DNA from: Megachile rotundata
Taxonomy: Eukaryota; Arthropoda; Insecta; Hymenoptera; Megachilidae
Assembly: GCF_050947335.1 (NCBI RefSeq)
Contig: NW_027473329.1
Coordinates: 1,364,001 to 1,428,000 of the forward strand
Length of the DNA stretch: 64,000 bases
Reading direction: 5' to 3'
Of the stretch, positions 27,082 to 39,888 are shown one piece after another. Both the position numbers and the translations under genes were made by a program. The notes beneath the pieces were generated by a model. That model made no database searches and was not told where the DNA came from. It saw only the letters and a program-made list of their open reading frames with translations. Position 1 is the first letter of the stretch. Each line of letters starts with the position of its first letter.

Positions 27082-29048
27082 GATTGTGTGAGTGTGTGAT
27101 TGTGTGATTGAGTGATTGTGTGATTGTGTGATTGTGTGATTGTGTGGTTGTGTGATTGTGTGATTGTGTGATTGTGTGATTGTGTGATTGTGATTGTGTG
27201 ATTGCGTGATTGTGTGATTCTGTGATTGTGTGATTTTGTGATTGTGTGATTGTGTGATTGCGTGATTGTGTGATTGTGTGATTGTGTGATTGTGTGATTG
27301 TGTGAGTGTGTGAGTGTGTGATTGTGTGATTGTGTGATTGAGTGATTGTGTGCTTGTGTGATTGCGTGATTGTGTGATTGTGTGATGGTGTGATTGTGTG
27401 ATTGTGTGAATGTGTGATTGCGTGATCGTGTGATTGTGTGATCGTGTGATCGTGTGATCGTGTGATTGTGTGATTGTGTGATTTTGCGATTGAGTGATTG
27501 TGTGCTTGTGTGATTGTGTGATTGTGTGAATGTGTGATTGCGTGATCGTGTGATTGTGTGATCGTGTGATCGTGTGATCGTGTGATTGTGTGATTGTGTG
27601 ATTGTGTGATTGTGTGATTGTGTGATTGTGTGATTGTGTGATTGTGTGATTGTGTGATTGCGTGATTGTGTGATTGTGTGATTGTGTGATTGCGTGGTTG
27701 TGTGATTCTGTGATTGTGTGATTGTGTGATTGTGTCATGGTGTGACTGTGTGATTGTGTGGATGTGTGATTGCGTGATCGTGTGATTGTGTGATCGTGTG
27801 ATCTTGTGATCGTGTGATCTTGTGATCGTGTGATTGTGTGATTGTGTGATTTTGCGATTGTGTGATTGTGTGATTGTGTGATTGTGTGAGTGTGTGATTG
27901 TGTGATTGAGTGATTGTGTGCTTGTGTGATTGTGTGGTTGTGTGATTGTGTGATTAGGCGATTGTGTGATTGTGTGATTGTGTGATTGTGTGATTGTGTG
28001 ATTGTGTGATTATGTGGTTGTGTGATTGTGTGATTGTGTGATTGTGTGATTGTGTGATTGTGTGATTGTGTGATTGTGTGATTGTGACTGTGTGATTGTG
28101 TGAGTGTGTGATTGTGTGATTGAGTGATTGTGTGCTTGTGTGATTGTGTGGTTTTGTGGTTGTGTGATTGTGTGATTGTGTGATTGTGTGATTGTGTGAT
28201 TGAGTGATTGTGTGCTTGTATGATTGTGTGGTTGTGTGGTTGTGTGATTGTCTGATTGTGTGATTGTGTGATTGTGTGATTGTGTGATTGTGTGATTGTG
28301 TGATTGTGTATTTGTGATTGTGCGATTGTGATTGTGTGATTGTGTGATTGTGTGATTGTGTGATTGTGTGATTGTGTGATTGTGTGATTGTGTGATTGTG
28401 TGATTGTGTGATTGTGTGATTGTGGGATTGTGTGATTGTGTGATTGTGACTGTGTGATTGTGTGAGTGTGTGATTGTGTGAGTGTGTGATTGCGTGATTG
28501 AGTGATTGTGTGCTTGTATGATTGTGTGGTTGTGTGGTTGTGTGATTGTCCGATTGTGTGATTGTGTGATTGTGTGATTGTGTGATTGTGTAATTGTGAT
28601 TGTGCGATTCTGATTGTGTGATTGTGTGATTGTGTGATTGTGTGATTGTGTGATTGTGTGATTGTGTAATTGTGAGATTGTGTGATTGTGTGCTTGTGTG
28701 ATTGTGTGATTGTGATTGTGTGATTGTGTGATTGTGTGATTGTGTGATTGTGTGATAGTGTGATTGTGTGATTGTGTGATTGTGTGGTTGTGTGACCGTG
28801 ATTGTGTGATCGTGATAGTGTGATCGTGATTGTGTGATCGTGATTGTGTGATTGCGTGATTGCGATTGTGCGATTGTGTGACTGTGTGATTGTGTGATTG
28901 TGTGATTGTGTGCTTGTGTGATTGTGTGATTGTGTGATTGTGTGATTGTGTGATTGTGTAATTGTGATTGTGCGATTGTGATTGTGTGATTGTGTGATTG
29001 TGTGATTGTGTGATAGTGAGATTGTGTGATTGTGTGATTGTGAGCTTG
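27082..29048 (+). repeat. Variant-rich 8-mer block B7
   Basis: Counterpart of B3: CATGG at 27736, GATTAGGCG at about 27952, GATTATG at about 28008. It has two GATCTTG units (27795-27830) where B3 has one, which accounts for a 16-base shift in offset. It ends at GAGCTTG 29042-29048. No gene is seen. Confidence 0.92.
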
Positions 29049-29843
29049 TGTGATTGTGTGATTGTGTGATTGTGATTGTGTGATTGTGATTGTGTGATTG
29101 TGATTGTGTGATTGTGATTGTGTGATTGTGATTGTGTGATTGTGATTGTGATTGTGTGATTGTGATTGTGTGATTGTGATTGTGTGATTGTGATTGTGTG
29201 ATTGTGATTGTGTGATTGTGATTGTGTGATTGTGATTGTGTGATTGTGATTGTGTGATTGTGATTGTGTGATTGTGATTGTGTGATTGTGTTTGTGTGAT
29301 TGTGATTGTGTGATTGTGATTGTGTGATTGTGATTGTGTGATTGTGATTGTGTGATTGTGATTGTGTGATTGTGATTGTGTGATTGTGATTGTGTGATTG
29401 TGATTGTGTGATTGTGATTGTGTGATTGTGATTGTGTGATTGTGATTGTGTGATTGTGATTGTGTGATTGTGATTGTGTGATTGTGATTGTGTGATTGTG
29501 ATTGTGTGATTGTGATTGTGTGATTGTGATTGTGTGATTGTGATTGTGTGATTGTGATTGTGTGATTGTGATTGTGTGATTGTGATTGTGTGATTGTGAT
29601 TGTGTGATTGTGATTGTGTGATTGTGATTGTGTGATTGTGATTGTGTGATTGTGATTGTGTGATTGTGATTGTGTGATTGTGATTGTGTGATTGTGATTG
29701 TGTGATTGTGATTGTGTGATTGTGATTGTGTGATTGTGATTGTGTGATTGTGATTGTGTGATTGTGATTGTGTGATTGTGATTGTGTGATTGTGATTGTG
29801 TGATTGTGATTGTGTGATTGTGATTGTGTGATTGTGATTGTGT
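29049..29843 (+). repeat. 14-mer array A8
   Basis: About 57 units, with one extra 6-mer near 29148 and one GTGTTTGTG unit at 29291. It exits directly into a GATTGCG 8-mer block without the GATTGGG pair, consistent with a duplication breakpoint within the array. Confidence 0.93.
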
Positions 29844-31244
29844 GATTGTGTGATTGCGTGATTGTGTGATTGTGTGATTGTGTGATTGCGTGGTTGTGTG
29901 ATTCTGTGATTGTGTGATTGTGTGATTGTGTCATGGTGTGACTGTGTGATTGTGTGGATGTGTGATTGCGTGATCGTGTGATTGTGTGATCGTGTGATCT
30001 TGTGATCGTGTGATCTTGTGATCGTGTGATTGTGTGATTGTGTGATTTTGCGATTGTGTGATTGTGTGATTGTGTGATTGTGTGAGTGTGTGATTGTGTG
30101 ATTGAGTGATTGTGTGCTTGTGTGATTGTGTGGTTGTGTGATTGTGTGATTAGGCGATTGTGTGATTGTGTGATTGTGTGATTGTGTGATTGTGTGATTG
30201 TGTGATTATGTGGTTGTGTGATTGTGTGATTGTGTGATTGTGTGATTGTGTGATTGTGTGATTGTGTGATTGTGTGATTGTGACTGTGTGATTGTGTGAG
30301 TGTGTGATTGTGTGATTGAGTGATTGTGTGCTTGTGTGATTGTGTGGTTTTGTGGTTGTGTGATTGTGTGATTGTGTGATTGTGTGATTGTGTGATTGAG
30401 TGATTGTGTGCTTGTATGATTGTGTGGTTGTGTGGTTGTGTGATTGTCTGATTGTGTGATTGTGTGATTGTGTGATTGTGTGATTGTGTGATTGTGTGAT
30501 TGTGTATTTGTGATTGTGCGATTGTGATTGTGTGATTGTGTGATTGTGTGATTGTGTGATTGTGTGATTGTGTGATTGTGTGATTGTGTGATTGTGTGAT
30601 TGTGTGATTGTGTGATTGTGGGATTGTGTGATTGTGTGATTGTGACTGTGTGATTGTGTGAGTGTGTGATTGTGTGAGTGTGTGATTGCGTGATTGAGTG
30701 ATTGTGTGCTTGTATGATTGTGTGGTTGTGTGGTTGTGTGATTGTCCGATTGTGTGATTGTGTGATTGTGTGATTGTGTGATTGTGTAATTGTGATTGTG
30801 CGATTCTGATTGTGTGATTGTGTGATTGTGTGATTGTGTGATTGTGTGATTGTGTGATTGTGTAATTGTGAGATTGTGTGATTGTGTGCTTGTGTGATTG
30901 TGTGATTGTGATTGTGTGATTGTGTGATTGTGTGATTGTGTGATTGTGTGATAGTGTGATTGTGTGATTGTGTGATTGTGTGGTTGTGTGACCGTGATTG
31001 TGTGATCGTGATAGTGTGATCGTGATTGTGTGATCGTGATTGTGTGATTGCGTGATTGCGATTGTGCGATTGTGTGACTGTGTGATTGTGTGATTGTGTG
31101 ATTGTGTGCTTGTGTGATTGTGTGATTGTGTGATTGTGTGATTGTGTGATTGTGTAATTGTGATTGTGCGATTGTGATTGTGTGATTGTGTGATTGTGTG
31201 ATTGTGTGATAGTGAGATTGTGTGATTGTGTGATTGTGAGCTTG
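29844..31244 (+). repeat. Variant-rich 8-mer block B8
   Basis: Second copy of the right part of B7, shifted 2196 bp: GATTGCG, CATGG at 29932, GATCTTG twice (about 29997-30025), GATTAGGCG, GATTATG, then GTCTG, GTCCG and GATAG modules. It ends at GAGCTTG 31238-31244. No gene is seen. Confidence 0.92.
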
Positions 31245-32511
31245 TGTGATTGTGTGATTGTGTGATTGTGATTGTGTGATTGTGATTGTGTGATTGTGAT
31301 TGTGTGATTGTGATTGTGTGATTGTGATTGTGTGATTGTGATTGTGTGATTGTGATTGTGTGATTGTGATTGTGTGATTGTGATTGTGTGATTGTGATTG
31401 TGTGATTGTGATTGTGTGATTGTGATTGTGTGATTGTGATTGTGTGATTGTGATTGTGTGATTGTGATTGTGTGATTGTGTTTGTGTGATTGTGATTGTG
31501 TGATTGTGATTGTGTGATTGTGATTGTGTGATTGTGATTGTGTGATTGTGATTGTGTGATTGTGATTGTGTGATTGTGATTGTGTGATTGTGATTGTGTG
31601 ATTGTGATTGTGTGATTGTGATTGTGTGATTGTGATTGTGTGATTGTGATTGTGTGATTGTGATTGTGTGATTGTGATTGTGTGATTGTGATTGTGTGAT
31701 TGTGATTGTGTGATTGTGATTGTGTGATTGTGATTGTGTGATTGTGATTGTGTGATTGTGATTGTGTGATTGTGATTGTGTGATTGTGATTGTGTGATTG
31801 TGATTGTGTGATTGTGATTGTGTGATTGTGATTGTGTGATTGTGATTGTGTGATTGTGATTGTGTGATTGTGATTGTGTGATTGTGATTGTGTGATTGTG
31901 ATTGTGTGATTGTGATTGTGTGATTGTGATTGTGTGATTGTGATTGTGTGATTGTGATTGTGTGATTGTGATTGTGTGATTGTGATTGTGTGATTGTGAT
32001 TGTGTGATTGTGATTGTGTGATTGTGATTGTGTGATTGTGATTGTGTGATTGTGATTGTGTGATTGTGATTGTGTGATTGTGATTGTGTGATTGTGATTG
32101 TGTGATTGTGATTGTGTGATTGTGATTGTGTGATTGTGATTGTGTGATTGTGATTGTGTGATTGTGATTGTGTGATTGTGATTGTGTGATTGTGATTGTG
32201 TGATTGTGATTGTGTGATTGTGATTGTGTGATTGTGATTGTGAGATTGTGATTGTGTGATTGTGATTGTGTGATTGTGATTGTGTGATTGTGATTGTGTG
32301 ATTGTGATTGTGTGATTGTGATTGTGTGATTGTGATTGTGTGATTGTGATTGTGTGATTGTGATTGTGTGATTGTGATTGTGTGATTGTGATTGTGTGAT
32401 TGTGATTGTGTGATTGTGATTGTGTGATTGGGATTGTGTGATTGTGATTGTGTGATTGTGTGATTGTGTGATTGTGATTGTGTGATTGGGATTGTGTGAT
32501 TGTGATTGTGT
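31245..32511 (+). repeat. 14-mer array A9
   Basis: About 90 units, with a GTGTTTGTG unit at 31481. The tail has GTGAGATTG at 32242 and the GATTGGG pair at 32426 and 32484. Confidence 0.95.
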
Positions 32512-33398
32512 GATTGTGTGATTGTGTGATAGTGTGATTGTGTGATTGTGTGATTGTGTGGTTGTGTGACCGTGATTGTGTGATCGTGATTGTGTGATCG
32601 TGATTGTGTGATCGTGATTGTGTGATTGCGTGATTGCGATTGTGTGATTGTGTGACTGTGTGATTGTGTGATTGTGTGATTGTGTGATTGTGTGATTGTG
32701 TGATTGTGTGATTGTGTGATTGTGTGATTGTGTGATTGTGTGATTGTGTGATTGTGTGATTGTGTGATTGTGTGATTGAGTGATTGTGTGATTGTGTGAT
32801 TGTGTGATTGTGTGATTGAGTGATTGTGTAATTGTGATTGTGCGATTGTGATTGTGTGATTGTGTGATTGTGTGATTGTGTGATTGTGTGATTGTGTGAT
32901 TGTGTGATTGTGTGATTGTGTGATTGTGTGATTGTGTGATTGTGTGATTGTGTGATTGTGTGATTGTGTGATTGTGTGATTGTGTGATTGTGTGATTGTG
33001 TGATTGTGTGATTGTGTGATTGTGCGGTTGTGTGACCGTGATTGTGTGATCGTGATGGTGTGATCGTGATTGTGTGATCGTGATTGTGTGATTGCGTGAT
33101 TGTGATTGTGTGATTGTGTGACTGTGTGATTGTGTGATTGTGTGATTGTGTGATTATGTGATTGAGTGATTGTGTGGTTGTGTGATTGTGTGAATGTGTG
33201 ATTGTGTGACCGTGATTGTGTGATTGTGTGATCGTGTGATTGTGTGATTGTGTGATTGTGCAATTGTGTGATTGTGTGATTGTGTGATTGTGTGATGGTG
33301 TGATTGTGTAATTGTGATTGTGCGATTGTGATTGTGTGATTGTGTGATTGTGTGATTGTGTGATTGTGAGATTGTGTGATTGTGTGATTGTGAGCTTG
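32512..33398 (+). repeat. Variant 8-mer block B9
   Basis: Opens with the GATAG-GGTTG-GACCG-GATCG-GATTGCG module, then long near-pure 8-mers, a GCGGTTG-GACCG-GATCG module at about 33023-33095, GATTATG near 33152, GTGCAATTG near 33259 and GATGG near 33295. It ends at GAGCTTG 33392-33398. It reads as a shortened relative of B4. No gene is seen. Confidence 0.92.
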
Positions 33399-36300
33399 TG
33401 TGATTGTGTGATTGTGTGATTGTGATTGTGTGATTGTGATTGTGTGATTGTGATTGTGTGATTGTGATTGTGTGATTGTGATTGTGTGATTGTGATTGTG
33501 TGATTGTGATTGTGTGATTGTGATTGTGTGATTGTGATTGTGTGATTGTGATTGTGTGATTGTTGATTGTGATTGTGTGATTGTGATTGTGTGATTGTGA
33601 TTGTGTGATTGTGATTGTGTGATTGTGATTGTGTGATTGTGATTGTGTGATTGTGATTGTGTGATTGTGATTGTGTGATTGTGATTGTGTGATTGTGATT
33701 GTGTGATTGTGATTGTGTGATTGTGATTGTGTGATTGTGATTGTGTGATTGTGATTGTGTGATTGTGATTGTGTGATTGTGATTGTGTGATTGTGATTGT
33801 GTGATTGTGATTGTGTGATTGTGATTGTGTGATTGTGATTGTGTGATTGTGATTGTGTGATTGTGATTGTGTGATTGTGATTGTGTGATTGTGATTGTGT
33901 GATTGTGATTGTGTGATTGTGATTGTGTGACGGTGATTGTGTGACGGTGATTGTGTGACTGTGATTGTGTGATTGTGATTGTGTGATTGTGATTGTGTGA
34001 TTGTGATTGTGTGATTGTGATTGTGTGATTGTGATTGTGTGATTGTGATTGTGTGATTGTGATTGTGTGATTGTGATTGTGTGATTGTGATTGTGTGATT
34101 GTGATTGTGTGATTGTGATTGTGTGATTGTGATTGTGTGATTGTGATTGTGTGATTGTGATTGTGTGATTGTGATTGTGTGATTGTGATTGTGTGATTGT
34201 GATTGTGTGATTGTGATTGTGTGATTGTGATTGTGTGATTGTGATTGTGTGATTGTGATTGTGTGATTGTGATTGTGTGATTGTGATTGTGTGATTGTGA
34301 TTGTGTGATTGTGATTGTGTGATTGTGATTGTGTGATTGTGATTGTGTGATTGTGATTGTGATTGTGTGATTGTGATTGTGTGATTGTGATTGTGTGATT
34401 GTGATTGTGTGATTGTGATTGTGTGATTGTGATTGTGTGATTGTGATTGTGTGATTGTGATTGTGTGATTGTGATTGTGTGATTGTGATTGTGTGATTGT
34501 GATTGTGTGATTGTGATTGTGTGATTGTGATTGTGTGATTGTGATTGTGTGATTGTGATTGTGTGATTGTGATTGTGTGATTGTGATTGTGTGATTGTGA
34601 TTGTGTGATTGTGATTGTGTGATTGTGATTGTGTGATTGTGATTGTGTGATTGTGATTGTGTGATTGTGATTGTGTGATTGTGATTGTGTGATTGTGATT
34701 GTGTGATTGTGATTGTGTGATTGTGATTGTGTGATTGTGATTGTGTGATTGTGATTGTGTGATTGTGATTGTGTGATTGTGATTGTGTGATTGTGATTGT
34801 GTGATTGTGATTGTGTGATTGTGATTGTGTGATTGTGATTGTGTGATGTGATTGTGTGATTGTGATTGTGTGATTGTGATTGTGTGATTGTGATTGTGTG
34901 ATTGTGATTGTGTGATTGTGATTGTGTGATTGTGATTGTGTGATTGTGATTGTGTGATTGTGATTGTGTGATTGTGATTGTGTGATTGTGATTGTGTGAT
35001 TGTGATTGTGTGATTGTGATTGTGTGATTGTGATTGTGTGATTGTGATTGTGTGATTGTGATTGTGTGATTGTGATTGTGTGATTGTGATTGTGTGATTG
35101 TGATTGTGTGATTGTGATTGTGTGATTGTGATTGTGTGATTGTGATTGTGTGATTGTGATTGTGTGATTGTGATTGTGTGATTGTGATTGTGTGATTGTG
35201 ATTGTGTGATTGTGATTGTGTGATTGTGATTGTGTGATTGTGATTGTGTGATTGTGATTGTGTGATTGTGATTGTGTGATTGTGATTGTGTGATTGTGAT
35301 TGTGTGATTGTGATTGTGTGATTGTGATTGTGTGATTGTGATTGTGTGATTGTGATTGTGTGATTGTGATTGTGTGATTGTGATTGTGTGATTGTGATTG
35401 TGTGATTGTGATTGTGTGATTGTGATTGTGTGATTGTGATTGTGTGATTGTGATTGTGTGATTGTGATTGTGTGATTGTGATTGTGTGATTGTGATTGTG
35501 TGATTGTGATTGTGTGATTGTGATTGTGTGATTGTGATTGTGTGATTGTGATTGTGTGATTGCGATTGTGTGATTGCGATTGTGTGATTGCGATTGTGTG
35601 ATTGCGATTGTGTGATTGTGATTGTGTGATTGTGATTGTGTGATTGTGATTGTGTGATTGTGATTGTGTGATTGTGATTGTGTGATTGTGATTGTGTGAT
35701 TGTGATTGTGTGATTGTGATTGTGTGATTGTGATTGTGTGATTGTGATTGTGTGATTGTGATTGTGTGATTGTGATTGTGTGATTGTGATTGTGTGATTG
35801 TGATTGTGTGATTGTGATTGTGTGATTGTGATTGTGTGATTGTGATTGTGTGATTGTGATTGTGTGATTGTGATTGTGTGATTGTGATTGTGTGATTGTG
35901 ATTGTGTGATTGTGATTGTGTGATTGTGATTGTGTGATTGTGATTGTGTGATTGTGATTGTGTGATTGTGATTGTGTGATTGTGATTGTGTGATTGTGAT
36001 TGTGTGATTGTGATTGTGTGATTGTGATTGTGTGATTGTGATTGTGTGATTGTGATTGTGTGATTGTGATTGTGTGATTGTGATTGTGTGATTGTGATTG
36101 TGTGATTGTGATTGTGTGATTGTGATTGTGTGATTGTGATTGTGTGATTGTGATTGTGTGATTGTGATTGTGTGATTGTGATTGTGTGATTGTGATTGTG
36201 TGATTGTGATTGTGTGATTGTGATTGTGTGATTGTGATTGTGTGATTGTGATTGTGTGATTGTGATTGTGTGATTGTGATTGTGTGATTGTGATTGTGTG

Positions 36301-37809
36301 ATTGTGATTGTGTGATTGTGATTGTGTGATTGTGATTGTGTGATTGTGATTGTGTGATTGTGATTGTGTGATTGTGATTGTGTGATTGTGATTGTGTGAT
36401 TGTGATTGTGTGATTGTGATTGTGTGATTGTGATTGTGTGATTGTGATTGTGTGATTGTGATTGTGTGATTGTGATTGTGTGATTGTGATTGTGTGATTG
36501 TGATTGTGTGATTGTGATTGTGTGATGGTGATTGTGTGATGGTGATTGTGTGATTGTGATTGTGTGATTGTGATTGTGTGATTGTGATTGTGTGATTGTG
36601 ATTGTGTGATTGTGATTGTGTGATTGTGATTGTGTGATTGTGATTGTGTGATTGTGATTGTGTGATTGTGATTGTGTGATTGTGATTGTGTGATTGTGAT
36701 TGTGTGATTGTGATTGTGTGATTGTGATTGTGTGATTGTGATTGTGTGATTGTGATTGTGTGATTGTGATTGTGTGATTGTGATTGTGTGATTGTGATTG
36801 TGTGATTGTGATTGTGTGATTGTGATTGTGTGATTGTGATTGTGTGATTGTGATTGTGTGATTGTGATTGTGTGATTGTGATTGTGTGATTGTGATTGTG
36901 TGATTGTGATTGTGTGATTGTGATTGTGTGATTGTGATTGTGTGATTGTGATTGTGTGATTGTGATTGTGTGATTGTGATTGTGTGATTGTGATTGTGTG
37001 ATTGTGATTGTGTGATTGTGATTGTGTGATTGTGATTGTGTGATTGTGATTGTGTGATTGTGATTGTGTGATTGTGATTGTGTGATTGTGATTGTGTGAT
37101 TGTGATTGTGTGATTGTGATTGTGTGATTGTGATTGTGTGATTGTGATTGTGTGATTGTGATTGTGTGATTGTGATTGTGTGATTGTGATTGTGTGATTG
37201 TGATTGTGTGATTGTGATTGTGTGATTGTGATTGTGTGATTGTGATTGTGTGATTGTGATTGTGTGATTGTGATTGTGTGATTGTGATTGTGTGATTGTG
37301 ATTGTGTGATTGTGATTGTGTGATTGTGATTGTGTGATTGTGATTGTGTGATTGTGATTGTGTGATTGTGATTGTGTGATTGTGATTGTGTGATTGTGAT
37401 TGTGTGATTGTGATTGTGTGATTGTGATTGTGTGATTGTGATTGTGATTGTGTGATTGTGATTGTGTGATTGTGATTGTGTGATTGTGATTGTGTGATTG
37501 TGATTGTGTGATTGTGATTGTGTGATTGTGATTGTGTGATTGTGATTGTGTGATTGTGATTGTGTGATTGTGATTGTGTGATTGTGATTGTGTGATTGTG
37601 ATTGTGTGATTGTGATTGTGTGATTGTGATTGTGTGATTGTGATTGTGTGATTGTGATTGTGTGATTGTGATTGTGTGATTGTGATTGTGTGATTGTGAT
37701 TGTGTGATTGTGATTGTGTGATTGTGATTGTGTGATTGTGATTGTGTGATTGTGATTGTGTGATTGTGATTGTGTGATTGTGATTGTGTGATTGTGATTG
37801 TGATTGTGT
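33399..37809 (+). repeat. 14-mer array A10 (longest, about 4.4 kb)
   Basis: About 315 units. Local variants: a slipped unit near 33563; three adjacent variants GACGG, GACGG, GACTG at 33929, 33943 and 33957; an extra 6-mer near 34355; a short unit near 34846; four successive GATTGCG units at 35558, 35572, 35586 and 35600; two GATGG units at 36524 and 36538; extra 6-mers near 37440 and 37796. The variants are clustered in adjacent units rather than scattered. Confidence 0.95.
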
Positions 37810-38096
37810 GATTGTGTGACTGTGTGATTGTGTGATTGTGTGATTGTGTGATTTTGTGATTGAGTGATTGTGTGGTTGTGTGATTGTGTGAATGTGTGAT
37901 TGTGTGACCGTGATTGTGTGATTGTGTGATCGTGTGATTGTGTGATTGTGTGATTGTGCAATTGTGTGATTGTGTGATTGTGTGATTGTGTGATGGTGTG
38001 ATTGTGTAATTGTGATTGTGCGATTGTGATTGTGTGATTGTGTGATTGTGTGATTGTGTGATTGTGAGATTGTGTGATTGTGTGATTGTGAGCTTG
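37810..38096 (+). repeat. Short 8-mer block B10 (287 bp)
   Basis: A compact block: GACTG at 37818, GATTTTG-GATTGAG, GGTTG, GAATG, GACCG, GATCG, GTGCAATTG, GATGG, GTAATTG, GTGCG, then the GAGCTTG junction at 38090-38096. It has the same length and the same order of variants as B12 (44095-44381). No gene is seen. Confidence 0.93.
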
Positions 38097-39888
38097 TGTG
38101 ATTGTGTGATTGTGTGATTGTGATTGTGTGATTGTGATTGTGTGATTGTGATTGTGTGATTGTGATTGTGTGATTGTGATTGTGTGATTGTGATTGTGTG
38201 ATTGTGATTGTGTGATTGTGATTGTGTGATTGTGATTGTGTGATTGGGATTGTGTGATTGTGATTGTGTGATTGTGATTGTGTGATTGTGATTGTGTGAT
38301 TGTGATTGTGTGATTGTGATTGTGTGATTGTGATTGTGTGATTCTGATTGTGTGATTGTGATTGTGTGATTGTGATTGTGTGATTGTGATTGTGTGATTG
38401 TGATTGTGTGATTGTGATTGTGTGATTGTGATTGTGTGATTGTGATTGTGTGATTGTGATTGTGTGATTGTGATTGTGTGATTGTGATTGTGTGATTGTG
38501 ATTGTGTGATTGTGATTGTGTGATTGTGATTGTGTGATTGTGATTGTGTGATTGTGATTGTGTGATTGTGATTGTGTGATTGTGATTGTGTGATTGTGAT
38601 TGTGTGATTGTGATTGTGTGATGGTGATTGTGTGATGGTGATTGTGTGATTGTGATTGTGTGATTGTGATTGTGTGATTGTGATTGTGTGATTGTGATTG
38701 TGTGATTGTGATTGTGTGATTGTGATTGTGTGATTGTGATTGTGTGATTGTGATTGTGTGATTGTGATTGTGTGATTGTGATTGTGTGATTGTGATTGTG
38801 TGATTGTGATTGTGTGATTGTGATTGTGTGATTGTGATTGTGTGATTGTGATTGTGTGATTGTGATTGTGTGATTGTGATTGTGTGATTGTGATTGTGTG
38901 ATTGTGATTGTGTGATTGTGATTGTGTGATTGTGATTGTGTGATTGTGATTGTGTGATTGTGATTGTGTGATTGTGATTGTGTGATTGTGATTGTGTGAT
39001 TGTGATTGTGTGATTGTGATTGTGTGATTGTGATTGTGTGATTGTGATTGTGTGATTGTGATTGTGTGATTGTGATTGTGTGATTGTGATTGTGTGATTG
39101 TGATTGTGTGATTGTTGTGATTGTGTGATTGTGATTGTGTGATTGTGATTGTGTGATTGTGATTGTGTGATTGTGATTGTGTGATTGTGATTGTGTGATT
39201 GTGATTGTGTGATTGTGATTGTGTGATTGTGATTGTGTGATTGTGATTGTGTGATTGTGATTGTGTGATTGTGATTGTGTGATTGTGATTGTGTGATTGT
39301 GATTGTGTGATTGTGATTGTGTGATTGTGATTGTGTGATTGTGATTGTGTGATTGTGATTGTGTGATTGTGATTGTGTGATTGTGATTGTGTGATTGTGA
39401 TTGTGTGATTGTGATTGTGTGATTGTGATTGTGTGATTGTGATTGTGTGATTGTGATTGTGTGATTGTGATTGTGTGATTGTGATTGTGTGATTGTGATT
39501 GTGTGATTGTGATTGTGATTGTGATTGTGATTGTGTGATTGTGATTGTGTGATTGTGATTGTGTGATTGTGATTGTGTGATTGTGATTGTGAGATTGTGA
39601 TTGTGTGATTGTGATTGTGTGATTGTGATTGTGTGATTGTGATTGTGTGATTGTGATTGTGTGATTGTGATTGTGTGATTGTGATTGTGTGATTGTGATT
39701 GTGTGATTGTGATTGTGTGATTGTGATTGTGTGATTGTGATTGTGTGATTGTGATTGTGTGATTGTGATTGTGTGATTGTGATTGTGTGATTGTGATTGT
39801 GTGATTGGGATTGTGTGATTGTGATTGTGTGATTGTGTGATTGTGTGATTGTGATTGTGTGATTGGGATTGTGTGATTGTGATTGTGT
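38097..39888 (+). repeat. 14-mer array A11
   Basis: About 128 units. Variants: GATTGGG at 38242 (single), GATTCTG near 38341, two GATGG units at 38620 and 38634, a short unit near 39114, and a run of extra 6-mers at about 39505-39530. The tail has GTGAGATTG at 39591 and the GATTGGG pair at 39803 and 39861. Confidence 0.95.

Larger units (their letters stand above)
27660..31244 (+). repeat. Tandem duplication with 2196 bp period (B7-A8 and B8-A9)
   Basis: CATGG at 27736 and 29932, TTAGGCG at 27954 and 30150, GATTATG (TTA at 28010 and 30206), and GAGCTTG at 29042 and 31238 all recur at exactly 2196 bp. The GTGTTTGTG variant in the following arrays is at 29291 and 31481 (2190), the 6-base difference being one extra 6-mer near 29148 in the first copy. 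The duplication thus spans an 8-mer block and part of the adjoining 14-mer array. Confidence 0.92.
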
